A stretch of 34,590 nucleotides of DNA from Candidatus Pacearchaeota archaeon (GTDB lineage Archaea; Nanoarchaeota; Nanoarchaeia; Pacearchaeales; GW2011-AR1), in NCBI GenBank assembly GCA_002690445.1, contig NZER01000211.1:1-34590 (forward strand), given 5' to 3'. Positions 24,485 through 32,100 of this stretch are shown here, piece by piece. How positions within the stretch are numbered: position 1 is the first letter of the stretch; each line of letters begins with the position of its first letter. A model generated the notes under the pieces. It ran no database searches, was not told where the DNA came from, and saw nothing but the letters and a program-made list of their open reading frames with translations. A program made the position numbers and the translations under genes.

Positions 24485-24496
24485 ATTATATTACAC
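24485..24496 (-). promoter_or_regulatory. Candidate promoter element downstream of the terminator
   Basis: Coding-strand GTGTAATATAAT lies 29 bases before the ATG of the gene at 24456 and just after the terminator hairpin. It contains a perfect TATAAT; the nearest -35-like hexamer is TTGTCT at 24510-24515, with a 19-base spacer, long for a host sigma-70 site. The GTGTAAT part is shared with the other gaps. A new start here would let chaperone and tape-measure genes be expressed independently of the tube gene. Confidence 0.4.
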
Positions 24497-24513
24497 TTTT
24501 TTAAGATAAAGAC

Positions 24514-24543
24514 AAAAAAATAACCCCGCCCGAAGGCAGGGTT
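24514..24543 (-). terminator. Intrinsic terminator after the major tail protein gene
   Basis: On the coding strand AACCCTGCC, loop TTCG, then GGCGGGGTT form a 9-bp stem (one G-U pair) closed by the very stable C(UUCG)G tetraloop, followed by A and seven T. It starts 21 bases after the tail tube stop codon. It should end most transcripts of the abundant tube protein and lower expression of the genes that follow. Confidence 0.92.
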
Positions 24544-24564
24544 AAATTTATTACTCTATGTTGA

Positions 24565-25716
24565 TTAGTTGCTTCTGAAGCCGTCCGCGGTTCCACCAAT
24601 TACATAATTGTAGGATCCGTAGAGGTCACCAACTGCCAAGTTATGGGTTCTGGAATCAATGCTTCCGTTTGCCATATCTAGGGTATAAGTACCAATAATC
24701 AATCGATAGTTCTGAGCGTTAATATTCTGCTCCAACTGGAGAGACAATGCCTCTACAGTAAAGGAGGAGGTTCCCGGAGGATTACCCAAAGAAACACCAT
24801 CAGCCTTAGGATTCGCACCCAAGCACAAGATAGTCTCCACGGGGAGATCCCAAGAGAAACTTGCGGATTGCGCGCAACCAGTTTGACTATTAGTGTCATC
24901 GTCTGGGTTAACTGCGGAATCTACGTCAGCGACGTCAGCGTCATCGCCGGCTCCACCAACAGCTCCGTCATCACCAAGAGTCACGACAGGTTCGTTAGTC
25001 AAGTTGTCATTGACAACTGCACCTGCGCCGGTCTGGGCCGCGTCAAGTGCAAGATTTCCTCTGTGAGCGAGGTTAATGTCCTGCGGCTCAACAAGGTCAA
25101 CGTCAAATGCTGTAGCATCAACTGGACATGCGCCACCACCAGCAACAGCTGCGAAACAGCCTGCGTGAGTGGGTTGTGCGGGCGGTGCCAAGAGTGCGTG
25201 CGTCTCGTCTGTCGTCGATCCGTCAAGATTTCCATAATCATTTGTAGCTCCCGTGAAGCTCATGGTCATCGTGGGAAGACCACCGATGGTGGCTTCACCC
25301 GAGAATGAGTTCATAAGGGCTTGTTTAATGTGTCCAACGCCATCAGCATGAACGCCTACGTAAGCTGGTGACTGAGCGATCGCATCAAGAATCAAAGCGT
25401 CGATGTCAGCCGGTAGCAACGAAGAGTTCGCCGCAACCAATTGCTGAGAGCCGATTTTTTCTGGAATGAACGCGAATTCAATAGTAGCTGTTTCCGCCTC
25501 TAACTGAGGACGATCAACAACACCTATCACTCCGAAAACGTTAACGTCAGCCCGAGGAATGTTCAGAGTCATAGTTGCATTCTGAACAGTTTTAGGTTGA
25601 GCATGAGGTCCTGATACCCAAGCCCCCGCTGCATTGCTGCCTGCGAAGGTTGGATCCACCGGGATAACTCTAACGCCAGAGTGAGTATAAATAGTTCTTT
25701 TTAGTTTTGAAGCCAT
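24565..25716 (-). CDS. Probable major tail tube protein
   Basis: The product has 383 residues. It should polymerise around the tape measure into the tail tube. The N-terminal part (residues about 1-165) is beta-rich with lines such as TVQNATMTLNIPRADVNVFG and IEFAFIPEK, and the last 90 residues are beta-rich again. Between them, about residues 175-285 are an Asp/Ala/Gly/Val-rich segment with paired cysteines, probably a domain on the outside of the tube. It is isolated by its own gap (CAGGAG ribosome site at 25727-25732) and followed by a strong terminator, as expected for the most abundant tail protein. The codons look more GC-rich than those of neighbouring genes. The call rests on position, size and beta content rather than a clear family motif. 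Confidence 0.7.
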   Translation of the reverse strand: MASKLKRTIYTHSGVRVIPVDPTFAGSNAAGAWVSGPHAQPKTVQNATMTLNIPRADVNVFGVIGVVDRPQLEAETATIEFAFIPEKIGSQQLVAANSSLLPADIDALILDAIAQSPAYVGVHADGVGHIKQALMNSFSGEATIGGLPTMTMSFTGATNDYGNLDGSTTDETHALLAPPAQPTHAGCFAAVAGGGACPVDATAFDVDLVEPQDINLAHRGNLALDAAQTGAGAVVNDNLTNEPVVTLGDDGAVGGAGDDADVADVDSAVNPDDDTNSQTGCAQSASFSWDLPVETILCLGANPKADGVSLGNPPGTSSFTVEALSLQLEQNINAQNYRLIIGTYTLDMANGSIDSRTHNLAVGDLYGSYNYVIGGTADGFRSN

Positions 25717-25781
25717 ATAATATATTCTCCTGTAGAGATAATTACATTAAATTGTTGCTTTTGTGAAATTAATTTTGAGGT
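25717..25781 (-). promoter_or_regulatory. Gap before the tail tube gene with a TGTAAT element
   Basis: On the coding strand ATGTAATTATC lies at 25737-25747, followed by the CAGGAG ribosome site and ATG. The element matches those in the other three gaps except for its first base. A separate promoter here would fit the need for many copies of the tube protein. Confidence 0.35.
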
Positions 25782-26621
25782 TTAATCCTCGAACAGGGCG
25801 TAGACCTCAAAGTCAACTAAAGCGGCGAAAACATCCAAATTTAAGTCTGCTACCCCACCAGTTTGAGGCATTATTTTTGAAACTCTAGCATTCCATATGT
25901 GAGCGTCTTTTTGGGACTGTGATACTAAAGCGTCGTAATCATACGTAATCCCCGTAAACGCCCCCAAAGCATTAAATGGCAGATTTTCTATGATGGGAAT
26001 CTTTTTTTTGGAGGTCTTTTTCAACAAGCCGCACACCGCGTCTAAGCTAAAGGCCGAATCAGATAGAACAACAGCCCTTATGTTGGTCACCGTATTTCCT
26101 CCGTCAACCCCCATTACTAACGGCATATCATATCCGCCCATATTCTTTAAAAAAATAGCAGGATAAGTTTCGGTATTAAAATCTAACCCTTGGGTTTCAT
26201 TTTGTGCTATTTTGGGGTTAACTTGCGGGGCGGTTTTAAACAAAAGGTCTTCTTCTGCCTTGGTAGTAATGTAAACATTAAACTCTTTTACGGAAAAATT
26301 TCCCGTAACCGTGCTGCTTCCATGGTCTTGAGAGAACAAAAGCGCTCCCTTATGGTGCATAATCCCCTCTAGCCCGCTTTCTCCCACATTTTTAAAGGCC
26401 CCATTGACATAAACCCCCTGTAAAACATTTGCCCCAGAGATTGATACGTCAGATACGATTTGCTTGAATGGTAAAGAATAAGTGAAAAATTGATTATATC
26501 GTCTCTGAGTTGAGAAAAATTCCCCAGTATGATTGACAAAGCCCTCTCCCACCTTACATACAAGATTATCAATATAAAGTGATATACTACTCATTAATAA
26601 ATTTTCCCATTGAGCTTTCAT
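25782..26621 (-). CDS. Putative tail completion/terminator protein
   Basis: The product has 279 residues, with no family I recognise from motifs. It starts at a TAATG overlap with the gene before, so translation is probably coupled. The sequence is beta-rich with hydrophobic strands (ISLYIDNLVCKVGEGF, AIFLKNMGGYDMPLVMGVDG, VADLNLDVFAALVDFEVYALFED). In siphoviruses the gene just before the tail tube usually encodes the tail terminator or completion protein; this one is longer than usual. Function is inferred from gene order only. Confidence 0.8.
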   Translation of the reverse strand: MKAQWENLLMSSISLYIDNLVCKVGEGFVNHTGEFFSTQRRYNQFFTYSLPFKQIVSDVSISGANVLQGVYVNGAFKNVGESGLEGIMHHKGALLFSQDHGSSTVTGNFSVKEFNVYITTKAEEDLLFKTAPQVNPKIAQNETQGLDFNTETYPAIFLKNMGGYDMPLVMGVDGGNTVTNIRAVVLSDSAFSLDAVCGLLKKTSKKKIPIIENLPFNALGAFTGITYDYDALVSQSQKDAHIWNARVSKIMPQTGGVADLNLDVFAALVDFEVYALFED

Positions 26622-27214
26622 TATCTTGATAATTTTTTTCTAAATTCGTTTAACATTTCAGTCATATAAGGCACACCCATGGATCCTCTTCCTCTTAATT
26701 TATTGTCAATTTGTATACCTTTCCCTGATCTGGACGCCTTACTAGCTTTATCCATGTAATAACTAAAACTGGTCATGCCTGTTTCTATCGCTCTAACCCA
26801 ACTGTTTCCTTGCTCCCAAGGCATTTGCGCGAAATCAAAATCTTCCATAGATGGCATTTTTACTCTATATTCTCTTGTGTTTCCCCTTATTTTACTCTTT
26901 CTCTTTAAAGATATAAATGATTTTAAAAAATTTTCAACAGCTTTCGTAGGGTCACTGCCCCGACTAAACCCCATGAAAGAAAATAAATTTCCATAGCCGC
27001 TTAAAGTGCCGGAAACATTGTTTGCTGTTTCGCCGCCCTCCAACTCTCTGGTTACGGGGTGACCGTTATATTGAGCTAGCAATTCTGCTTTTGCCTTGTT
27101 TAACCTTTTTTGAGCAGCGTTCAATGCACCCCTTTCAAAAGCCTTTGACTTACTAACTCTTTGATCAATTGATCGTTTATTAAGCATTGAGCCGGTAATT
27201 CTTATTCTGCTCAT
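26621..27214 (-). CDS. Putative neck protein, HK97-gp10-like by position
   Basis: The product has 197 residues and is strongly basic, especially in the first 45 (MSRIRITGSMLNKRSIDQRV onward) and in the middle (LKRKSKIRGNTREYR). It starts at a TAATG overlap with the preceding gene, with AAGGAGA at 27222-27228. Size, basic N-terminal helix and place between head-closure and tail-completion candidates fit the HK97-gp10-like component of siphovirus necks. No diagnostic motif is visible. Confidence 0.8.
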   Translation of the reverse strand: MSRIRITGSMLNKRSIDQRVSKSKAFERGALNAAQKRLNKAKAELLAQYNGHPVTRELEGGETANNVSGTLSGYGNLFSFMGFSRGSDPTKAVENFLKSFISLKRKSKIRGNTREYRVKMPSMEDFDFAQMPWEQGNSWVRAIETGMTSFSYYMDKASKASRSGKGIQIDNKLRGRGSMGVPYMTEMLNEFRKKLSR

Positions 27215-27657
27215 TATTTTATCTCCTTAAGCTTGAAAATGTAATACCCAACTAAAATATTGTTAGGGTGAGCCTCCGTGCTAACCAGCGTATAGTCTTT
27301 GCCTTTTACTACTACCTTCTCAGTCTTCCCCTTTTGTATATAATCTCTACAGTCAGTGCAAACTTTTATTCTTATTTCCCCCTCTGGAATTGTCGCCGCC
27401 ATTTCTGTCATGACACCCAAATCCTGATCTCCCCTCGAAGGGTATACTACTAACGCGTGAAAATCTTGACTTTTATGCTGGTACGAATAATTTAAGGGAG
27501 CAGCAGCTTCTTCGTATCCAAATACCTGATCTAAGTTTATGTCGGCGACGATTACTTCTGAAACCTTATGCACGGTAATATCCTGCTGGAATGTTTCAAA
27601 AAAACTTCCGTACGCTTCTTGAATTGAATTTTTTTCGTCGTCGCTTAAAAGGCTCAT
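27214..27657 (-). CDS. Putative head-closure/head-tail joining protein
   Basis: The product has 147 residues. The C-terminal part is a small beta-barrel-like pattern (EIRIKVCTDCRDYIQKGKTE, then VVVKGKDYTLVSTEA, then GYYIFKLKEIK), which is how head-closure proteins usually look: a strand entering 'G.dY.v', a Pro/Asn turn and a last 'y.f.Lk' strand. It contains a CxxC pair (CTDC). It begins one base after the stop of the putative adaptor. The evidence is position plus strand pattern. Confidence 0.8.
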   Translation of the reverse strand: MSLLSDDEKNSIQEAYGSFFETFQQDITVHKVSEVIVADINLDQVFGYEEAAAPLNYSYQHKSQDFHALVVYPSRGDQDLGVMTEMAATIPEGEIRIKVCTDCRDYIQKGKTEKVVVKGKDYTLVSTEAHPNNILVGYYIFKLKEIK

Positions 27658-27658
27658 A

Positions 27659-28168
27659 TTAATACCCCGTTTTTTTGCTTAATTGAGAATCACCGTAAAA
27701 ACCTTCTTCAGTGTCATCTCCAGCAACTTGACGAGGAGAGCTCGCGGAAATTTTGTAAGCCGCAATCATTCTGCTCAGTTCTTCCTGCTCTTGTTTTTTG
27801 ACTTGATTATAGGTTTTTCCTATCTCATTTTTGTTTACTTTTCTAATTGATGTGCCTAAATCAGATATTTGAATTATAGAATCCAAAGAAGCCGCGCCAA
27901 GTACGCTTCTAAGTTTCTTTTCGTAATCATGTATAAAATACATTTTTTTTAAAATAGCAGACTCTTCTTGCTCTATGGGTCTTATCGTGTCATCTGGGTT
28001 AGTGTGTTCGAGCTCCAAGGTGGTGGCATTGATTTTGAATGCCATATTAATATGATTGTTTAACCCCCCTATGTTGGAGCGTAGCCAGAAGGCTATAGGT
28101 GGAATACTAAGGTCTGAAGGTGACCCTAGTTCTCTAAAAATTTCGTCAGCAATATCAACAATCTTCAT
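27659..28168 (-). CDS. Putative head-tail adaptor (connector) protein
   Basis: The product has 169 residues. It begins MKIVDIADEIFRELGSPSDL and has SIPPIAFWLRSNIGGLNNHI at about residues 20-40, then mainly helix. First place in a run of neck-sized genes ahead of the tail tube gene fits the helical head-tail adaptor that sits on the portal. No Shine-Dalgarno is visible: the TGTAAT element ends only six bases before the ATG at 28166-28168, so the mRNA could be leaderless if transcription starts there. Confidence 0.8.
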   Translation of the reverse strand: MKIVDIADEIFRELGSPSDLSIPPIAFWLRSNIGGLNNHINMAFKINATTLELEHTNPDDTIRPIEQEESAILKKMYFIHDYEKKLRSVLGAASLDSIIQISDLGTSIRKVNKNEIGKTYNQVKKQEQEELSRMIAAYKISASSPRQVAGDDTEEGFYGDSQLSKKTGY

Positions 28169-28245
28169 ACTATTAAATAATTACACGGTTTGAGAGAATT
28201 AGATGTTAAATTATTTCTAAACATCAATAATTTGCGCTTCTCCTA
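28169..28245 (-). promoter_or_regulatory. Gap with a TGTAAT element and a possible pseudoknot
   Basis: On the coding strand GTGTAATTATTT lies at 28175-28186, directly before the adaptor gene. Upstream of it (28202-28233) are two interleaved complementary pairs: AAATTATT with AATAATTT, and GATGTT with AACATC, in the order S1-S2-TAGA-S1'-S2'. They could form an H-type pseudoknot or two exclusive hairpins. The AT content makes chance pairing possible. Confidence 0.35.
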
Positions 28246-29109
28246 TCAGCCCGGGGGGGCAGCTTTGAGAGCGGGTAAAGCCACTTTTTTTGATTCTTCG
28301 GCTATTTTTTCTAAAAAGCCCCTTTGTTTCCATCTCGAAAAATGTTCTATAATAGGCTCTACGCTTAAACCTAATTCAAAATGCCCTATAAAGTAGTTCC
28401 TTAGTTTGTTTTCCATAGTTAACGGATACTTTACTCCGTCTGGTCTACCGAACCTATGAACCCACCTTAAGAAAGGTAAACACAAACATTTTTTTCCATT
28501 CTGTCTAAATTTTTCATGAATGTATCCTTCTTCGCCGCCAAAACCTCTAAAGTTTTTATTAAATCCCAGCCAAGCTTCTTTCCTGCAGGAAAAAATCCCT
28601 AGTCCTTGCATTGGAATTTCGAATGGCTCTCCATTCGGGTCTTTTCCCCTTTCATCTGTTTGCCAGATTCCGTACATTTGCTCTCTCCAAACGGGATCAA
28701 AATGTGTGGAAATATTTTTTAAATCATCATACACCAAGGGTCCTTGATGTAAGTTGTCCGTTGTTGGGTCTTGTTTGTAAAAATCAAGCAGGCGCTTTAA
28801 TGATCCCGGTTCGAATAGAACATGACAATCCATAGAAACGACGAAGTCCCCCTGAGCTTGCTCAAAGATTTGATTCCTTACGACCGTGCTTTTGTATTCT
28901 GTAAATGGTATATATTTTAAATTTGGACAATGACCTTTTAAGTTAGAGCATTCTTTTCCGTGGGCGCTGTCTGGATTATTGTCTATTATAATAATTTCTG
29001 TTTCGTCCATTATTTCTGGGTGATACATTCTTAGTGCTTGAATAGAAAAATATACCCCATGGAAATCATCGAATGTTGCCATGCCTATCGTCAATAATGG
29101 TTTATTCAT
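28246..29109 (-). CDS. GT-A family glycosyltransferase (GT2/ppGalNAc-T-like)
   Basis: The product has 287 residues. It starts LLTIGMATFDDFHGVYFSIQ, the first strand and helix of GT-A transferases, followed by ETEIIIIDNNPDS, the nucleotide-sugar strand. FVVSMDCHVLFEPGSLKRLL contains D94-C95-H96, a DxH metal-binding motif as in polypeptide GalNAc-transferases. FGGEEGYIHEKFRQNGKK (about residues 200-215) matches the acceptor-side 'GgEd..l..R...~G' block. There is no signal or membrane segment, so it acts in the host cytoplasm, probably on a virion protein. The neighbouring collagen-like protein, which ends three bases before this ATG, is the obvious candidate substrate. It could also modify a small molecule or host target. 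Confidence 0.85.
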   Translation of the reverse strand: MNKPLLTIGMATFDDFHGVYFSIQALRMYHPEIMDETEIIIIDNNPDSAHGKECSNLKGHCPNLKYIPFTEYKSTVVRNQIFEQAQGDFVVSMDCHVLFEPGSLKRLLDFYKQDPTTDNLHQGPLVYDDLKNISTHFDPVWREQMYGIWQTDERGKDPNGEPFEIPMQGLGIFSCRKEAWLGFNKNFRGFGGEEGYIHEKFRQNGKKCLCLPFLRWVHRFGRPDGVKYPLTMENKLRNYFIGHFELGLSVEPIIEHFSRWKQRGFLEKIAEESKKVALPALKAAPPG

Positions 29110-29112
29110 GTA

Positions 29113-32100
29113 TTAATTATATCCGAATGTCTCCTGATCGTCAACATTTTCATCATTTTTTGCCACCGAATTAGAGTCGTCCGCTAGCCTTGGAGGAGTG
29201 CATGGGAAATTTGTTGTGACATTCGGAACTGCTCCGCCACCCGGATCTACATATACGGTGGCCATCAACATTTCGTGAAGGAACCTAACGGTATCAACAT
29301 TGCTTGTGTTTGTGACGTTTTCGTCCGCGCTAGCAAAAGGAACAATTACGTTTCTGGCAGTAATTTCGTCATTATCTCTCAAGATTAACCAATCTGTATC
29401 ACTGTTTGCAGATATATCGTCAGCGCTTCCTCGCTCGATATAACCAACAATCAATACCGTATGACCCATGGCAGTTCCTCCCCAATGAGGGGGGGCAGAG
29501 CTATCGTCGGGGCTCATGTTTTGCGCGTGATTGGAATTTTGATGAATAAGCGCTTCTAATTTTAGATGGTAATAAGCCATGCCGTCTGGTGCCCCAAATC
29601 CTCCTTGCCCTTTCTCAAATATATTTTCCGTATTAGGGAAGGTGCCGTGTGGGCTTTGTACTGATAATTGATAATGCCATCCTTGAGTGCAAGCGATAAC
29701 CGTTCTGTCTCCATCTATTTCGGCTTTAATTGTATTCCAAGTCTGCGCAATATCTAACCCCTGCAAGTAGTGTCCACTTCCATCAACGGCGCCAATTAAA
29801 GTATTCCAAGCTACAGGGAACATTCCGTACGGTTGTTCTGGAGTGCCAGTAGGCAAAGTCGTGTTTAAGATTCCTGCGGGCGTACCAGACGGTAGATTAA
29901 CAGTGTTTCCGTCGCTAGGCCTATGATAAATAATTCCAACTATACCATCGTATCCAGCGTGTCTATAGAAATCTTTTAACCCCAAATAAATGTTATGCAC
30001 GAGAGTGCCTCCACTGTATTGACCACCGGCTCCAGTTCCTGCTACATCATGAACAAGAACATAACCTAAGTCTGTCCTAGTACCTCCGCCGGTGATCACT
30101 GGTATTGCACTGTCTGAACTATTATTGGTATTCATCCACCAACCGAGATCAGTTAATCTACAAGACCCTTTGTCGGCTGGAGTAGTAAGATAACCGAAAC
30201 TTCCTCCGCCAATAGGCATCACATCCTTGCCGGCTCTCCAAGTAGCGCCATCAATTAAATGATCTCCCCACCCTACTTCCGAATCCCAAGATTTTGTTCC
30301 TGTGACTCCCGTTAAATCTGTGCTAATTTGGCCAGCGTCCACTTCATCGCTAAGCCCATGGGTGTGACCACTTGCTTTGGTGGGTGTTGTAAGACCATGC
30401 TGAACATTTAAATGTCCAAGCTGACATGCGGCTGACGTTGGAGAACACCAAGCTCTATAAATATCTCCATCTGCATTTGCCGTAATATAACCCGCTGTAA
30501 TAGACGGTTGAGAAGAAATAGCTTCGTAAAAATAAGGCTGCATCCAATTTGGAACAGTTCCGTTGACAAATTTTGTTGGGCCAACTATAAACTCATGACT
30601 TGCGGTCACTGACGGGTTTAACAAGTTGTGAGAAGAATCAACCAAAGCTACATGCAACGTATGAGTACCCTCCGTAAGACTTACCGCTCCATTAGCCCAC
30701 TGATCAGTGAAAGTCCCAGCGCCAATACCCGATGTGTCAACCATGTTTCCTCCCGCTGTCGTACCTGCTGCGCCAAAGCCACCGTCGTTTAACTTCCAAT
30801 GCCAATGATGATGATGAGTTCCCCCTATGTCCACACTAATATCAGTGCCAACAACTGAGGCAACTGCGGAATAAGTCGCTGCGCTTGGTTCATTTATTAT
30901 AATTGACGCAGGATCTGGTTCGTCATTCGTAATTGTTACTACGTGAGGATTGGTTCCTGTAATAGACCCTAGTGAGAGGCTTGAAACCCCATCCACTAAA
31001 GAGGCTGCGTTCGCAAGGGTTATCTTAAACGTTTCATTTTGTTCCCAGTTGGCATCTCCATTTACTGTTATAGATATATCTTGCGCGGTCACTCCCGCCG
31101 CAAAAGTTAGAGTGCCACTGGCGGCAACATAATCTGATCCAGCTGTAGCAGCCGGAGCATCCCCATCACTTGTTGCGTAATTTACCGTTGAAACAATGGA
31201 TGCGTTCCCCGCTGGTACGGCTCTATTAACTGTTACGGTATGGGTTTGTGTACCTGAATCCCCTTCTGTTATAGAAGAGGTTCCAGCCGCAAAAGAGAAA
31301 GTTGCTACGTCGTCATTTGTAATTGTTACTACGTGTGGGTTAGTTCCTGTAATGGACGCAGATCCGCCTACGTGAGCCGGTTCTGAAAGAGTTATAGAAA
31401 AGCTCTCAGAATGTTCCATGGCTGTGTCGCCGTTTATAGTAATACTTATAATTTTAGATGCTTCACCCGCAGCAAAAGTTAAGAGGCCTGTCGCGGCAAC
31501 ATAATCTTCTCCTGCGGTTGCCGTACCATCGCTTGTCTCGTATTTTACAGTGCTAATACCGAGAGTGCTGCTCCTTTCAACATGAACATCGTGGGTTGAT
31601 GTTCCGGAATTCCCCTCTGCCGCCGAGGAAGTTGCTGCGTCAAAATTTATAGTGGGACAAGGATCAGTTAGATCTTGCTCTTGCCAAGAGTTGTCCGCTT
31701 TCCTATAAAAATTTGTGATATTTCCAGAGCCATTTACTTTAATCCAAACATCTCCATTCGCGGCGCAAGCAGGATCAACCGAAGCTACGTATGTCTCTCC
31801 GGCCACGGAGCACGAGCCCTTACATATAATAACTTCATCTCCAGACACCAAACTATCTAATAATCCCGAATCGCAAACAGGAGCAACGGTTATCCAACTG
31901 CTTTCGTCAGTTTCGCCGAAAACGATTTCAGTTATCTTTACTTCTCCCATTACTCGTCTGTCGCAACTATCACTTACATAACTTAAACAATATACATCAT
32001 CAATATTTGTACATTCTACTGCTCCCGTTACGCTAAGTCCTGATGGTTCCAAGGTTGTTGTCGTTCCTGAAGGGGTCGTAGTTGTTGCTGTTGAATCAAC

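Noticed and set aside
24868..25308. 146-codon Cys/Val-rich plus-strand frame inside the tail tube gene
   Set aside because: It is fully antisense to a well supported gene. Its odd composition is explained by the Asp/Ala/Thr-rich codons of the tube protein on the other strand.
25777..25790. GAGG-CCTC hairpin over the stop codon of the putative tail completion gene
   Set aside because: The stem has only four base pairs and no T-run follows; too weak for a terminator.
28251..28260. Seven-G run at the end of the glycosyltransferase as a frameshift site
   Set aside because: It lies three bases before the normal stop and a shift would add nothing recognisable.
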